DNA from: Halovivax cerinus
Lineage (GTDB): Archaea; Halobacteriota; Halobacteria; Halobacteriales; Natrialbaceae
Reading direction: 5' to 3'
Length of the DNA stretch: 64,000 nucleotides
Assembly (NCBI RefSeq): GCF_024498195.1
Contig: NZ_CP101824.1
Span: 1,674,001 to 1,738,000, forward strand
Within the stretch, counting starts at the first letter, position 1. The number at the start of each line of letters is the position of its first letter. A model generated the notes under the pieces. The model saw nothing but the letters and a program-made list of their open reading frames with translations, was not told the DNA's origin and did no database searches. Of this stretch, positions 1 to 8,931 are shown in pieces. The position numbers and the translations under genes are program-made.

Positions 1-1
1 A

Positions 2-898
2 AACGGCGAACCCTCCGGCGCGAACGGCATCACGCTCGGCTACCGCGGGCTGGTCGCTGGCACGTACACCGTCTCGACGGCCTCGGGCCACAGTTCCCGT
101 CCGGAGCCGAACGCGATCGAGGACGCGACGACCTGGTGGGCGGCCGTCGAATCGGCCTGTGACGACCTCGCCTCGACCGGCGACGAGACTGACGGCGGGC
201 GCTCGGCAGGCGACGGATCGAACGGTGACGATGCCGGCTCCGTCTTCGAGTCGCTGACGACGAAGCCGACCGCCATCGAGGGCGGTCCCACCGAGGACGG
301 GCTCGCCGTCGAGGCACGCGTCGACTTTCAGATCCGCGTGCCGCCGGCAACGACGATCGATGCGGTCAGGTCGACCGTCTCGTCGGTCACCGACGATTTC
401 GACGGCTCGCTCGAGTGGACCGACGGCATCTCGCCTGTCATGGCGAGCCCGCGCACGCCGGTCGCCCGCGCGCTTCGCGTGGCGATCCGCGAGACGGGCG
501 CCGACCCGCGGCTCCTCCGCAAGACCGGGACGAGCGACATGAACGTCTACGCCGCGGCGTGGGACTGCCCGATGGCGACGTACGGGCCCGGTGACTCCAC
601 ACTCGATCACGCCCCCGACGAGCGCCTCTCGCTGTCGGCTTACGACCGCGCGATCGCCGTTCTCGACGCCGTTGGCGAGCGTCTTCGAGGACCAGCGTCC
701 AACGCAGCCGCTGACGGTGACACCGATTCGTCGACCGAAGCGGACGACGCGAACACCGAGGCGACCACGCAGCACCCCACTACCGACGCGGCCTCCGCTG
801 CGAATCCCTCCATCCCCGAGACAGACTCACAGACTCCGGATATCGACTCCACCACCTACGATACCGATTCCACTCCCCCAGATACCGATCCCCAATGA
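2..898 (+). CDS. lysK: LysK-type [LysW]-carboxypeptidase/deacetylase (ArgE/LysK), N-terminus missing
   Basis: M20-family metallopeptidase that releases ornithine or lysine from the LysW carrier protein in the archaeal arginine/lysine pathway. The gene enters from the left edge, so the catalytic N-terminal part is absent; what remains is the dimerisation domain (motif SGHSSRPEPNAIEDA, an extra acidic loop after it) and the returning catalytic part with KTGTSDMN and YGPGDSTLDHAPDE, both characteristic of LysK. After the normal family end (around AVLDAVGERL) there is an unusual tail of about 70 residues rich in Ser, Thr, Asp and Pro. The stop overlaps the argF start (ATGA), so the two are co-translated. 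Assignment to LysK rather than another M20 enzyme rests on the motifs and the argF neighbour. Confidence 0.9.
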   Translation, partial: NGEPSGANGITLGYRGLVAGTYTVSTASGHSSRPEPNAIEDATTWWAAVESACDDLASTGDETDGGRSAGDGSNGDDAGSVFESLTTKPTAIEGGPTEDGLAVEARVDFQIRVPPATTIDAVRSTVSSVTDDFDGSLEWTDGISPVMASPRTPVARALRVAIRETGADPRLLRKTGTSDMNVYAAAWDCPMATYGPGDSTLDHAPDERLSLSAYDRAIAVLDAVGERLRGPASNAAADGDTDSSTEADDANTEATTQHPTTDAASAANPSIPETDSQTPDIDSTTYDTDSTPPDTDPQ

Positions 899-1869
899 GC
901 TACCAGCCGAACACTGACACGACCGACGCGACCGAGAATCCGACCGGCCCGACCACCAGCGACCCGATCCACGTCACTGACGTCGACGACCTCTCGCGAG
1001 ACGACCTCGCGGCCGTCCTCGACCTGGCCGCGGAGTACAAGACCGCACAGCAACGGGGCTGGACGCACGCCGATCTCTCGGGCCAGACGCTCGGCATGCT
1101 GTTCGAGAAGCCGAGTACGCGAACCCGCGTCTCGTTCGAGACGGGGATGACCCAGCTCGGCGGACACGCCGTCTTCCTGGGCGAAGACGACATCCAGCTG
1201 GGAAACGGCGAGCCGATACGTGACACCGCACGTGCGCTCTCTCGATACGTCGACGTGATCATGGCGCGCCTGTTCGACCACGCGGATCTCGAGGAACTCG
1301 CCCGGTACTCGGACGTATCGGTGATCAACGGGCTCACAGACGATGCACACCCATGTCAGACGCTGGCCGATCTCCTCACCATTCGGGAGGCCGTCGGTCC
1401 GTTCGAGGACGTCTCCGTGACCTGGGTCGGGGACGGGAACAACGTCGCCCAGTCGTTCGCTCTCGGTTGTGCGCTCGCCGGGATCGACTGCACGATCGCG
1501 ACACCCGCGGGCTACGGCGTCGACCACGCGGTCGTCGATCGGGCCGACGAGATCGGAACGCCACCGACGGTAACGACCGATCCCGAGGCGGCGGTCGAGG
1601 ACGCGGACGTCGTCTACACCGACGTCTGGGTGAGCATGGGTCAGGAAGCCCAGCGCGAGGAGCGCCTGGGGGCGTTCGAGCCCTATCAGGTGAACGACGA
1701 GCTACTCGCGGCGGCCCCCGACGACGCGTCGGTGATGCACTGTTTGCCGGCCCACCGCGGCGAGGAGATCACGGACGAGGTCCTCGAGAGCGACCGGGCG
1801 CTCGTCTGGCACCAGGCGGAGAATCGCCTTCACGCCCAGAAGGGGCTGCTCGGCTGGCTTCAGCCGTGA
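895..1869 (+). CDS. argF: Ornithine carbamoyltransferase
   Basis: Transfers carbamoyl from carbamoyl phosphate to ornithine to give citrulline, the next step after LysK in arginine synthesis. 324 residues, a normal length. Carbamoyl-phosphate loop STRT at residues 74-77, the DAHPCQTLADL motif at about 150-160, and the ornithine-site HCLP at 282-285 are all intact. The first 24 residues are a low-complexity Thr/Asp-rich extension. ATG overlaps the lysK stop by four bases, indicating an arginine operon whose earlier genes lie left of the window. Confidence 0.97.
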   Translation: MSYQPNTDTTDATENPTGPTTSDPIHVTDVDDLSRDDLAAVLDLAAEYKTAQQRGWTHADLSGQTLGMLFEKPSTRTRVSFETGMTQLGGHAVFLGEDDIQLGNGEPIRDTARALSRYVDVIMARLFDHADLEELARYSDVSVINGLTDDAHPCQTLADLLTIREAVGPFEDVSVTWVGDGNNVAQSFALGCALAGIDCTIATPAGYGVDHAVVDRADEIGTPPTVTTDPEAAVEDADVVYTDVWVSMGQEAQREERLGAFEPYQVNDELLAAAPDDASVMHCLPAHRGEEITDEVLESDRALVWHQAENRLHAQKGLLGWLQP

Positions 1870-1978
1870 TGGGTTCGCCTCGTCGATCCGACAGGGATTG
1901 CGACCAGCCGGCTTCCGGTATCGCGGGCGGAGGTGTATTACCGTCAGTCATCCGTACCGGCGCTGAAAAATCCGCATA

Positions 1979-1990
1979 GGTTATATATCT
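1979..1990 (+). promoter_or_regulatory. TATA-box promoter for the 25-residue ORF
   Basis: The AT-rich run GGTTATATATCT stands out in GC-rich DNA and is centred about 30 bases upstream of the ATG at 2015, the spacing expected for a leaderless haloarchaeal transcript. Confidence 0.6.
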
Positions 1991-2014
1991 GGCGGCCGTT
2001 TGGCCACAACGTAT

Positions 2015-2092
2015 ATGCAACTCCGATTGATCGTCGCGACACTCCTGCTGATCGGTGGCCCAGCACTGTTGCTGGCGTTGTTCGCAGTCTGA
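2015..2092 (+). CDS. 25-residue hydrophobic microprotein (unknown)
   Basis: ATG-started reading frame of 25 codons with a single hydrophobic segment: MQLRLI, then a Leu/Ile/Gly/Ala-rich stretch containing LLLIGGPALLLAL, ending in TTCGCAGTC-TGA. It would make one membrane-spanning helix with a single basic residue near the N-terminus (inside by the positive rule). A clear TATA box lies 30 bases upstream, which supports real leaderless transcription. It lies between argF and thrC, on the same strand. I do not recognise the family; a chance ORF cannot be excluded. Confidence 0.5.
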   Translation: MQLRLIVATLLLIGGPALLLALFAV

Positions 2093-2289
2093 ACACCAGC
2101 TCGGTTGCCACGCCGGTACACCGGCTGGTCTCGTGAGTCCGTTTCGCGCGTCGATCGACTCGCTCCGCTGAAACCCGTCGACACAGTTTCACACCGTTCC
2201 GAGGGGTCCGTGGCGGTGTGCGTCGGTGGCCGGGTCGAGCGCTGCCAGCATCGGCCGACTTTTGGTTCGGGGGTGCGTCGAATCGGTCG

Positions 2290-3549
2290 ATGGATCTCTC
2301 GCTGACTGCCGACCCGCCGTCGCCGCCGACGGCCGCCCGCGAGGGCGTCTGGCTCACCTGTATCGAGTGCGGAGCGGCGTTCCCGCCGTTCGACGACGTC
2401 CGCTACACCTGCGACGACTGTGGCGGCCTCCTCGAGGTGGGTTACGCCAACCCACCGTCACTCGCGGACGCCGCCGGGACGGGCGTCTGGCGCTACGCTG
2501 GCGCCCTCCCACTCGACGGTGGTGTGACGATTCAGGAGGGAGGGACGCCGCTGTACCGCGTCCCTGACCTGGCGGAGGACGTCGGTGTGGAGACCCTGCG
2601 GATCAAACACGAGGGAATGAACCCGACCGGATCGTTCAAGGATCGCGGGATGACCGTCGGCGTCGCGGTCGCGCGCGAACTCGGCGTCGAGCGCCTGGCC
2701 TGTGCCTCGACGGGTAACACGAGCGCCGCCCTCGCCGCGTACGGCTCGCGGGCGGGCATGGAGACGCTCGTCCTGCTCCCGGCCGGCAAGGTCGCGGCGG
2801 GGAAGGTCGCCCAGGCGAGCCTCCACGGCGCGCGCATCCTCGAGGTCGACGGCAACTTCGACGCCTGTCTCGACCTCGTCCAGGCGCTGGCCGACCGCGG
2901 CGAGGCCTATCTACTCAACTCGCTCAACCCGTTCCGCTTAGAGGGCCAGAAGACGATCGGCCTGGAGATCGTCGAACGGTTCCGCGCCGACCACGGGACC
3001 GTTCCCGACCGAATCGTCCTGCCCGTCGGCAACGCCGGCAACACGGCCGCGCTGTACAAGGCCGTCCGCGAACTCGTCTGGGCGGGCGACCTCGCGGTCG
3101 ACGACGTGCCGAAACTCACCGGCGTGCAGGCCGAGGGTGCCGCGCCGATGGTCGAGGCGATCGAGGCCGGAGCCGACGCGGTCCGCCGGTGGGACGAGGT
3201 CGAGACGCGCGCCACGGCGATTCGGATCGGCAACCCGGTCAACGCGCCGAAAGCGCTGCCCGGCATCCGCGAGACGGGCGGGACCGCCGTCGCCGTCTCG
3301 GATACTGAGATCACCGACGCCCAGCGCGACCTCGCCGAGTCAGGCATCGGCGTCGAACCCGCCTCGGCCGCTTCGCTCGCCGGCCTGCGGAAACTGCGCG
3401 CCGACGGCGTCGTCGGGAGCGACGAGGAGGTCGTCTGTCTCACCACCGGCCACCTCCTCAAGGATCCTGACGCCGCGGCCGCGGCGGGAACGGATCCGGA
3501 ACCGGTCCCGGTCGACCTCGACGGCGTGCTCGATCACCTGCTGACGTAA
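2290..3549 (+). CDS. thrC: Threonine synthase
   Basis: PLP enzyme converting O-phosphohomoserine to threonine and phosphate. 419 residues from the ATG at 2290. An N-terminal zinc ribbon (C24, C27, C41, C44) precedes the fold type II catalytic domain; the PLP lysine is K117 in NPTGSFKDRG, and a glycine-rich phosphate-binding loop is seen in LPVGNAGNTAALYK. In-frame codons upstream of 2290 give Arg/Trp-rich sequence unlike the protein, so I place the start at MDLSL. Transcribed alone; the gene that follows is convergent. Confidence 0.96.
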   Translation: MDLSLTADPPSPPTAAREGVWLTCIECGAAFPPFDDVRYTCDDCGGLLEVGYANPPSLADAAGTGVWRYAGALPLDGGVTIQEGGTPLYRVPDLAEDVGVETLRIKHEGMNPTGSFKDRGMTVGVAVARELGVERLACASTGNTSAALAAYGSRAGMETLVLLPAGKVAAGKVAQASLHGARILEVDGNFDACLDLVQALADRGEAYLLNSLNPFRLEGQKTIGLEIVERFRADHGTVPDRIVLPVGNAGNTAALYKAVRELVWAGDLAVDDVPKLTGVQAEGAAPMVEAIEAGADAVRRWDEVETRATAIRIGNPVNAPKALPGIRETGGTAVAVSDTEITDAQRDLAESGIGVEPASAASLAGLRKLRADGVVGSDEEVVCLTTGHLLKDPDAAAAAGTDPEPVPVDLDGVLDHLLT

Positions 3550-3640
3550 CTAGTGGTCGTCGCTCCTGGCGCACCGATTGTCCTTCGTCTGCTGGCATAC
3601 CTATCGCTCTCCTGGCTGACCCTCGTTGTGAGCGCACCTG

Positions 3641-3654
3641 AAAAAAAAAAAAAA
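3641..3654 (-). terminator. T14 tract, terminator of the leftward zinc-ribbon/TM2 gene
   Basis: A run of 14 A on the plus strand (T14 on the minus strand) lies 18 bases beyond the stop of the minus-strand gene at 3672. Oligo-T tracts terminate archaeal transcription. On the plus strand it would read as A, so it serves the leftward gene rather than thrC. Confidence 0.7.
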
Positions 3655-3671
3655 CCGTAGCGATCGACGTA

Positions 3672-4094
3672 TTACGGCTCGATCTTGCCTTCGTTGATCT
3701 TCTCGGCCGTCTTGTAGGCGTCGTAGATGCCGTAGATCCAGGTGAGCGGGAAGGTGATCAGGCCGATCAGGACGAACATCAAGAGGACGTTGACCATCTG
3801 CAGGACGATGAAGCCGATTCCCTTTCCGATCTGTCCGTTGTACACCTGTCCCAGACCTGTCCAGAGGAACGATGCCGCCGCGGCCAGTCCAGGATTCTTT
3901 TCGACGGTGGTCGCACGTTTCTGGCGAACCCCACAGTCTGGACAGATTTCAGCATCTTCCTTGATCACGTTGCCACAGCTCGAACAGAACACTTCGTCGG
4001 GGCCTTTCGTCGGTGACGACCCGGTGGAACCGTCGTCACTGCCGTCCGAACCCGTTTCGGGTGTATCCGAACTGACTTCTTCTTCTGAAGACAT
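3672..4094 (-). CDS. Zinc-ribbon plus TM2-domain membrane protein
   Basis: 140 residues. The first 30 are acidic and disordered (Ser/Asp/Glu-rich). A zinc ribbon follows (CSSCGN at about 37-42 and CPDCG at about 52-56), then a TM2-like domain: a first hydrophobic helix AAAASFLWTGLGQVYNG with the typical GxGQxYNG turn, then a second long hydrophobic segment ending in WIYGIYDAYKTAEKIN. Such proteins are common in haloarchaea, with unknown role in the membrane. Monocistronic, with its own T-tract terminator. Confidence 0.85.
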   Translation of the reverse strand: MSSEEEVSSDTPETGSDGSDDGSTGSSPTKGPDEVFCSSCGNVIKEDAEICPDCGVRQKRATTVEKNPGLAAAASFLWTGLGQVYNGQIGKGIGFIVLQMVNVLLMFVLIGLITFPLTWIYGIYDAYKTAEKINEGKIEP

Positions 4095-4609
4095 AACTGG
4101 ATTATTTCAGGTGTGTTGCTTAACTCTTGTGGCACCCGACGGCGGCGCCGTTCGAATTCACGACAGTGGCGGGTACAAGACATCTCCGGCGGAGATATGT
4201 GGGTGTGGTGAGACGGGAACGCGTTACGTTCCACCGTTCAGAACCACTCACGATTCTGTTATTCCGCGGTAGCTTTCCGTCTGCGATACTCGCGAGCGTG
4301 TGCTATCGCGACGGTCTCCACGAACCTGACGTCCCCGTGTCGGAGCGGACACCCCTGGCGGTGTGACTCGTCGGCTCGGTTGCGAACGGATCGGGGCCGG
4401 TCGATATTTCGTCCCGATCCCCGTCGCTGCATGAGCCCCGCTGGCCCACTGGGGAATTCGCGGAGCCGTCCCTCCTACAGGCTGGGGGCTGTTACCCCAC
4501 CTCTCAGGTTCATCCGTCCCGTTCGGATCACGGACTCGCCGGTAGAAACCCTGTCTGACGGAGGGCTGACTGAACCTTTTGACCGATCCCGTCGTAGGCT
4601 GGTGCCCCG
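4095..4609. other. Intergenic region, 515 bases, with one short palindrome
   Basis: No convincing gene on either strand. It holds the divergent promoters of the flanking genes and a 15-base inverted repeat ATCTCCGGCGGAGAT at 4182-4196 (7-base arms around one G). Reading frames here are Arg/Pro-rich shadows. Confidence 0.6.
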
Positions 4610-5023
4610 ATGGCGCCCCAGTACCACTCCAGCCCACGACCGTGCCAGGAGGCGACGGACGAGACGGAACGCGGCGGTCAGGTACCCACAACCGACGACA
4701 CCCCCGCGAGCGGCGACACCCCTGCGACCGACGACACCCCTGCGAGCGGCGATGAGGTGGCCGTGACGGTGACGCCGGTCGAGTGCTCGTCCCACGACTC
4801 GGCCGACGTCTCCGCGGCGATCGAACGCGAACGATTGCGCGCTCGCACCCGGGCGCTTGAGCGTGAGCTCGTCGCCAGCGAACGCCACCGCCAGGCACTC
4901 ATCGAACGGTACGAATGGGTGTTAGCGGAACGGGAATCGGACGATTCGAATCGATCCGGCACGACGACGCATCCGTCCGGGACGGTTCGGTCGCGACTGC
5001 GTCGTCTGTTCTTCGGTGAATAA
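4610..5023 (+). CDS. Short coiled-coil protein with Thr/Asp/Pro repeats (unknown)
   Basis: 137 residues. Residues about 26-50 carry a near-perfect repeat of TDDTPASGDTPA, mirrored in the DNA as repeated GACGACACCCC units (about 4690-4750). Residues about 70-112 form a charged helix (ERERLRARTRALERELVASE) predicted to coil, followed by a basic C-terminus RSRLRRLFFGE. Similar short coiled-coil proteins occur in haloarchaea but no function is known to me. It is convergent with serA. Confidence 0.7.
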   Translation: MAPQYHSSPRPCQEATDETERGGQVPTTDDTPASGDTPATDDTPASGDEVAVTVTPVECSSHDSADVSAAIERERLRARTRALERELVASERHRQALIERYEWVLAERESDDSNRSGTTTHPSGTVRSRLRRLFFGE

Positions 5024-5071
5024 GACGGTGTACTCGCGAACCTCGCGCGTTCGAACGACGTCGGTTCGGCG

Positions 5072-6649
5072 CTAATCCAGCGTGAGCTCGCGGACGTCGA
5101 TGATGCGCTCGTCCGCCTCGAGTTCATCGCGGGCCTCGTCGGGGACCTCGCCGTCGACGTTGTAGACGGTGAGGGCCTCGCCGCCGATGGCCTCGCGAGC
5201 GTTGAACAGGCCGGCGATGTTGACGTCGTATTTCCCCATGACGCTGCCGATGAGGCCGATGACGCCCGGTTCGTCCGTGTTACGGGTGACGACCATCTTG
5301 CCGTGGGGGATCGCGTCGACGCGGTAGTCGTCGATGCGGACGATTCGCGGATCTTCGCCGGCGAAGAGCGTCCCCTCGACGGCGATGGCGGCCTCGTCGT
5401 TCGAGACGGTCACCGAGAGGAGATTCTGGAAGTCTTCGGTCTGGCGCGTCCTGGACTCGGTGACTTCGACGCCCCTGTCCTCGGCGATCTTCGGGGCGTT
5501 GACGGCGTTGACCTGCCACTCGAGCGGTGAGAAGACGCCCTCGAGCGCGCTCGCGGTGACGAACTCGACGTCCTCGTCGGCGAGGTCGCCCTCGTAGGTG
5601 ACCTCGACGCCCTCGATGCGGCCGTCGAGTAGCTGGGTGGCGATCCGACCCGCGGTTCCTGCGAGCTCGACGTAGGGTTCCAGCCGGTCGAACGCCGTCT
5701 CGTCGATCGACGGGGCGTTCAACGCGTTCGCGACGGGGTCGCCGGAGAGGGCGGCGACCACCTGCTCGGCCGTCGAGGTCGCGACGTTCTGCTGGGCGGC
5801 TGCCGTCGAGGCGCCCAGGTGCGGCGTGAGGACGACGTCGTCGACGTCGAGCAGCGGCGAGTCGTCGGGGAGCGGCTCTTCGGCGAAGACGTCGAGGGCG
5901 GCGCCCGCGAGCGTGCCCGCCTCGACGGCTGCGGCGAGGGCGTCCTCGTCGACGATGCCACCGCGCCCGACGTTGATCAGGTACCCGCCCGCGAGCGACT
6001 CGAGTTCGTCGGCGCCGATCATGCCCTCCGTCTCGGGGGTCAGCGGCGTGTGGATCGTCAGGACGTCTGCGGCGTCGAGACACGCATCGAGATCGACGAG
6101 CGTCGCACCCAGGCGCTGGGCTCGCTCTTCCGAGATGTAGGGATCGAAGGCGACGATGTCCATCCCCAGCGCGTCCAGTTTCTTCGCGACCTCCTGTCCG
6201 ACGCGACCCAGGCCGACGACCCCGAGCGTGGTCCCGTCGAGCTCCGTCCCGAGGAACTCGCTCTTGGCCCACTCGCCGGCTTTCAGTCGGCCGTGGGCCT
6301 GTGGGATCGACCGCGCGGCGGCGAACGTCATCGCGACGGTGTGCTCGGCGGCCGCGCGGACGTTCCCCTCGGGGGCGTTCGCGACGATGACACCCTCGTC
6401 CGTCGCCGCGTCGATGTCGATGTTGTCGACGCCGATCCCCGCTCGGCCGACGATAGCGAGGTCCTCGCTGGCTTCGAGCACCTCGCGCGTCACCTCTGTT
6501 CCAGAGCGGACGATGAGTGCGTTCGCGTCGGCGACCGCGTCCAGGAGCGCTTCGCCCTCGCGTTCGTAGCCCGTCTCGACGTCGAAGCCGGCGTCGCGGA
6601 GGACGTCGAGTCCCGCGTCTGCGATAGGATCGGTGACCAGAACCTGCAT
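5072..6649 (-). CDS. serA: D-3-phosphoglycerate dehydrogenase
   Basis: First step of serine synthesis: 3-phosphoglycerate to 3-phosphohydroxypyruvate with NAD. 525 residues, the long form. N-terminal substrate domain, Rossmann domain with GVVGLGRVGQEVAK, catalytic Arg in NVGRGGIVDE, Glu in the FAEEPLP segment and His in LTPHLGAST, then an intervening domain and a C-terminal ACT domain beginning near MVVTRNTDEPGVIG, the likely serine-sensing site. I start it at ATG 6649 (MQVLVTDPI) because upstream in-frame sequence is Arg-rich and not protein-like. serB lies 1.1 kb away on the other strand. Confidence 0.97.
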   Translation of the reverse strand: MQVLVTDPIADAGLDVLRDAGFDVETGYEREGEALLDAVADANALIVRSGTEVTREVLEASEDLAIVGRAGIGVDNIDIDAATDEGVIVANAPEGNVRAAAEHTVAMTFAAARSIPQAHGRLKAGEWAKSEFLGTELDGTTLGVVGLGRVGQEVAKKLDALGMDIVAFDPYISEERAQRLGATLVDLDACLDAADVLTIHTPLTPETEGMIGADELESLAGGYLINVGRGGIVDEDALAAAVEAGTLAGAALDVFAEEPLPDDSPLLDVDDVVLTPHLGASTAAAQQNVATSTAEQVVAALSGDPVANALNAPSIDETAFDRLEPYVELAGTAGRIATQLLDGRIEGVEVTYEGDLADEDVEFVTASALEGVFSPLEWQVNAVNAPKIAEDRGVEVTESRTRQTEDFQNLLSVTVSNDEAAIAVEGTLFAGEDPRIVRIDDYRVDAIPHGKMVVTRNTDEPGVIGLIGSVMGKYDVNIAGLFNAREAIGGEALTVYNVDGEVPDEARDELEADERIIDVRELTLD

Positions 6650-6830
6650 ATCACCTCTCGCTTGCGGGTCGGGTAAACAGTTGCGGAGCGTGCAGCATTG
6701 GCGGATGGCCTCGTCGGGGGTTCCGATGGCGAATTTTCGCCCGACTGAGACGATCGTCACCTCTCGTCCTCGCGGTCGCGTGAACGCTCGGTCGAGAGGG
6801 AATCGCTCACGCTTCCACGAGCTCGGTCCG

Positions 6831-7229
6831 TCACTCGAACTCACAGCCCTCGCTCGTGTACGTTACCAGGGTGTATTCCTCGTTCTCGTACGTGACGTTG
6901 TACACCGACGTCTCATCGCCATACCGGAACTCCTGGGAGTTTCGACTACTGTTCGAGGTCGTGTAGCTTCCCTGCTCGCGGGTTTCGACGAATACGTGCC
7001 GTGCCTCGGAGCTCATCGTATCGTACTGGTACGTTTCGATGGGGTCGGCGTAATTGTCGGCCTCTTCCACGAGGTCGTGGTGCAGCGTACAGTCCGATGG
7101 ATCATCGGACGGGGACGGCCCGATACCGTAGGGTACCGAGCATCCGGCCAGTACAAGGAGTACACAGACCGCTATACTGGCTGTACACACAGACCCACTA
7201 TCCCATCCTGGACCGGTATCCACGTTCAT
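6831..7229 (-). CDS. Small secreted lipoprotein (unknown)
   Basis: 132 residues. After a short polar start there is a hydrophobic segment SIAVCVLLVLAGCS whose end is a lipobox (LAGC), so the mature protein should be lipid-anchored outside the cell. The rest is polar and acidic with many Tyr and Thr (NVTYENEEYTLVTYTSEGC). No family recognised. Codon use is less GC-rich than neighbours. The ATG at 7229 has an AT-rich upstream region. Confidence 0.7.
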   Translation of the reverse strand: MNVDTGPGWDSGSVCTASIAVCVLLVLAGCSVPYGIGPSPSDDPSDCTLHHDLVEEADNYADPIETYQYDTMSSEARHVFVETREQGSYTTSNSSRNSQEFRYGDETSVYNVTYENEEYTLVTYTSEGCEFE

Positions 7230-7278
7230 ATTTTCTCGTACTGTATCAAGAAATAAGTTGCTATTTGGTGATTGATTA

Positions 7279-7744
7279 GTGGTTGTCTTCGGCGCGTTCT
7301 TTCGACATTTCTATAACTTTCCTGGTGCATTCTGGCGATCGAATGCACGAGCTATCACGTGCGTTCATGGATTTCGTCCGGCCGGTGACCATTTCGTTCG
7401 AGACGGCGGCTTCCCGTATCGCCTCTGGTCGTCACCGAGCACGTCGTCGACGAGACTGCTTTCCGACTGAAACGCAGGCGTCGATGGCCCACGCCAGTAC
7501 GTTCTTGCAAACACTCGAGGAACGCGACCTGTATCGATTCGAATCGGCGCCCGAACTGGTATTCCTCGACGCGCGAGAATCGGTTCTGGAGTGGACGGAT
7601 CTGAACGCCTCGGTCACGGATTTCGTCGTCGCGACGCACGTGGTCGATCTCGGCATCGATCACATCGCCACGTACGATCGCCACTACGACTCCGTCGACG
7701 TCGCGACGCTCCCGTACGTCACCCCTCCCGAGCCGAACCGATAG
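7279..7744 (+). pseudogene. Frameshifted PIN-domain (VapC-like) remnant
   Basis: The C-terminal part in one frame (7484-7741) reads AHASTFLQTLEERDLYRFE ... SVTDFVVATHVVDLGIDHIATYDRHYD, a typical PIN-domain end with its acidic metal residues. In another frame, 7428-7478 reads VVTEHVVDETAFRLKRR, a typical PIN middle helix; a third frame before 7428 may continue the N-terminus. The pieces are in order but not in one frame, and the usual N-terminal Asp strand is not recognisable. I therefore call it a decayed toxin-like gene rather than the single 153-codon ORF that can be drawn. No antitoxin gene lies upstream. Confidence 0.6.
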
Positions 7745-7797
7745 ACGGTTTCGCTCGAAGGCCAACTGGTATACCGTCCCCGTTCGAATCCGCGTCC

Positions 7798-8445
7798 ATG
7801 CCCCTCGTGGCCTTCGACTTCGACGGGACGCTGTCCGATTCGGAGATGACGGTCCTGCTCGGCGATCGCTGCGGCGTCGCCGACGAGATGGACGCCATCA
7901 CCGAGCGTGCGATGAACGACGAGATCGACTACGCGACGAGCCTGCGAGAGCGGGCTGGCCTGCTAGAGGGCCTCGACGTCTCAGAGGCCCAGGCTGCGTT
8001 CGACCGGGTCGAACTCCGACCGGGCGCGGCCGAGGTGATCGAGGACCTCAACGCGGCGGGCGTGACGACGGCGATCCTCACCGGCGGGTTCGAGCGCGGG
8101 GTCGAGACGGCACTCGCCGGCGCGTCCGTCGCCGTCGATCACGTGGTCGCCAACCGCCTTCCGCGCGCAGACGGCGCGTTGACTGGCGAGGTCGGCGGGC
8201 CGCTCGTCTCTGGCACGAAAGACGATGCGCTCGATTCGCTCGCAGAGACGGTCTCACTCCCACTCTCCGAAACCGTCGCGGTCGGCGACGGGGCCAACGA
8301 CCTCCCGATGCTCGCGGTCGCCGGCCTGGCGATCGGTTTCGATCCGAAGCCCGCCGTCGAACCCGCGTGCGACCGCACGGTCGCGACGATGGACGACCTC
8401 CGTCGAGTCCTGAGCGACGACGGACTGCTCCCCGCCGAGAACTGA
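7798..8445 (+). CDS. serB: Phosphoserine phosphatase
   Basis: HAD-family phosphatase, last step of serine synthesis. 215 residues. Nucleophile D7 and D9 in FDFDGTLSDSE, motif II in ILTGGFE, Lys in the SGTKDDAL segment, and motif IV GDGANDLPML are intact. Start at ATG 7798 fits the conserved N-terminus. Monocistronic, close to serA. Confidence 0.93.
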   Translation: MPLVAFDFDGTLSDSEMTVLLGDRCGVADEMDAITERAMNDEIDYATSLRERAGLLEGLDVSEAQAAFDRVELRPGAAEVIEDLNAAGVTTAILTGGFERGVETALAGASVAVDHVVANRLPRADGALTGEVGGPLVSGTKDDALDSLAETVSLPLSETVAVGDGANDLPMLAVAGLAIGFDPKPAVEPACDRTVATMDDLRRVLSDDGLLPAEN

Positions 8446-8931
8446 CCCCGTCGCCGCCCGACGTCACGTCGCACGACCCCTCGTGCGCGGCCGCCAGACG
8501 GCCTATGTCCCGAATATAACTCGTACAGACTCCGGTACCCACATATCTACCATAGCTAGGTCCGGGTGTCGCCTTGAACGAACGGACTACGCCGTGAACG
8601 CCGGAGTAATCGCCCGCTGTGTCGCCGTGTCACGCTCTCGCAAGACGGTCGCCTGCTGGGTTCCGTTTCCCGCCCGCATTCGAGTCCAGTAACTGACCGT
8701 TACGCATCGTTTCACGTCGTAACGACCGTTTGACCGGCTCCCACCGAATGAGAAGCGGGGCATAGGCGCTCGACGGGCCGTACTATCGGCGACCGGCCTC
8801 CCGACCCGTGCGGGTACGAGACAGACTCGCAGAGTCAGGAATTACTACTGATTGCACACTCGGAAGATACCTCGTAACGACGTATTTTGATGGAGAAGCC
8901 CTTGTTTACTCCCCGCCACTCCGGTCTCTCG
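8446..8931. other. Intergenic region, 486 bases
   Basis: I see no supported gene. A 69-codon frame at 8483-8692 has basic, non-haloarchaeal composition and is not credited. The last 60 bases hold an AT-richer promoter region for the following membrane protein. Confidence 0.5.

Noticed and set aside
4182-4196. ATCTCCGGCGGAGAT palindrome as operator
   Set aside because: Isolated, no gene start near it, no second copy; mentioned only in the intergenic entry.
8483-8692. 69-codon frame downstream of serB
   Set aside because: Basic, Cys-containing composition atypical of halophilic proteins, no promoter or family.
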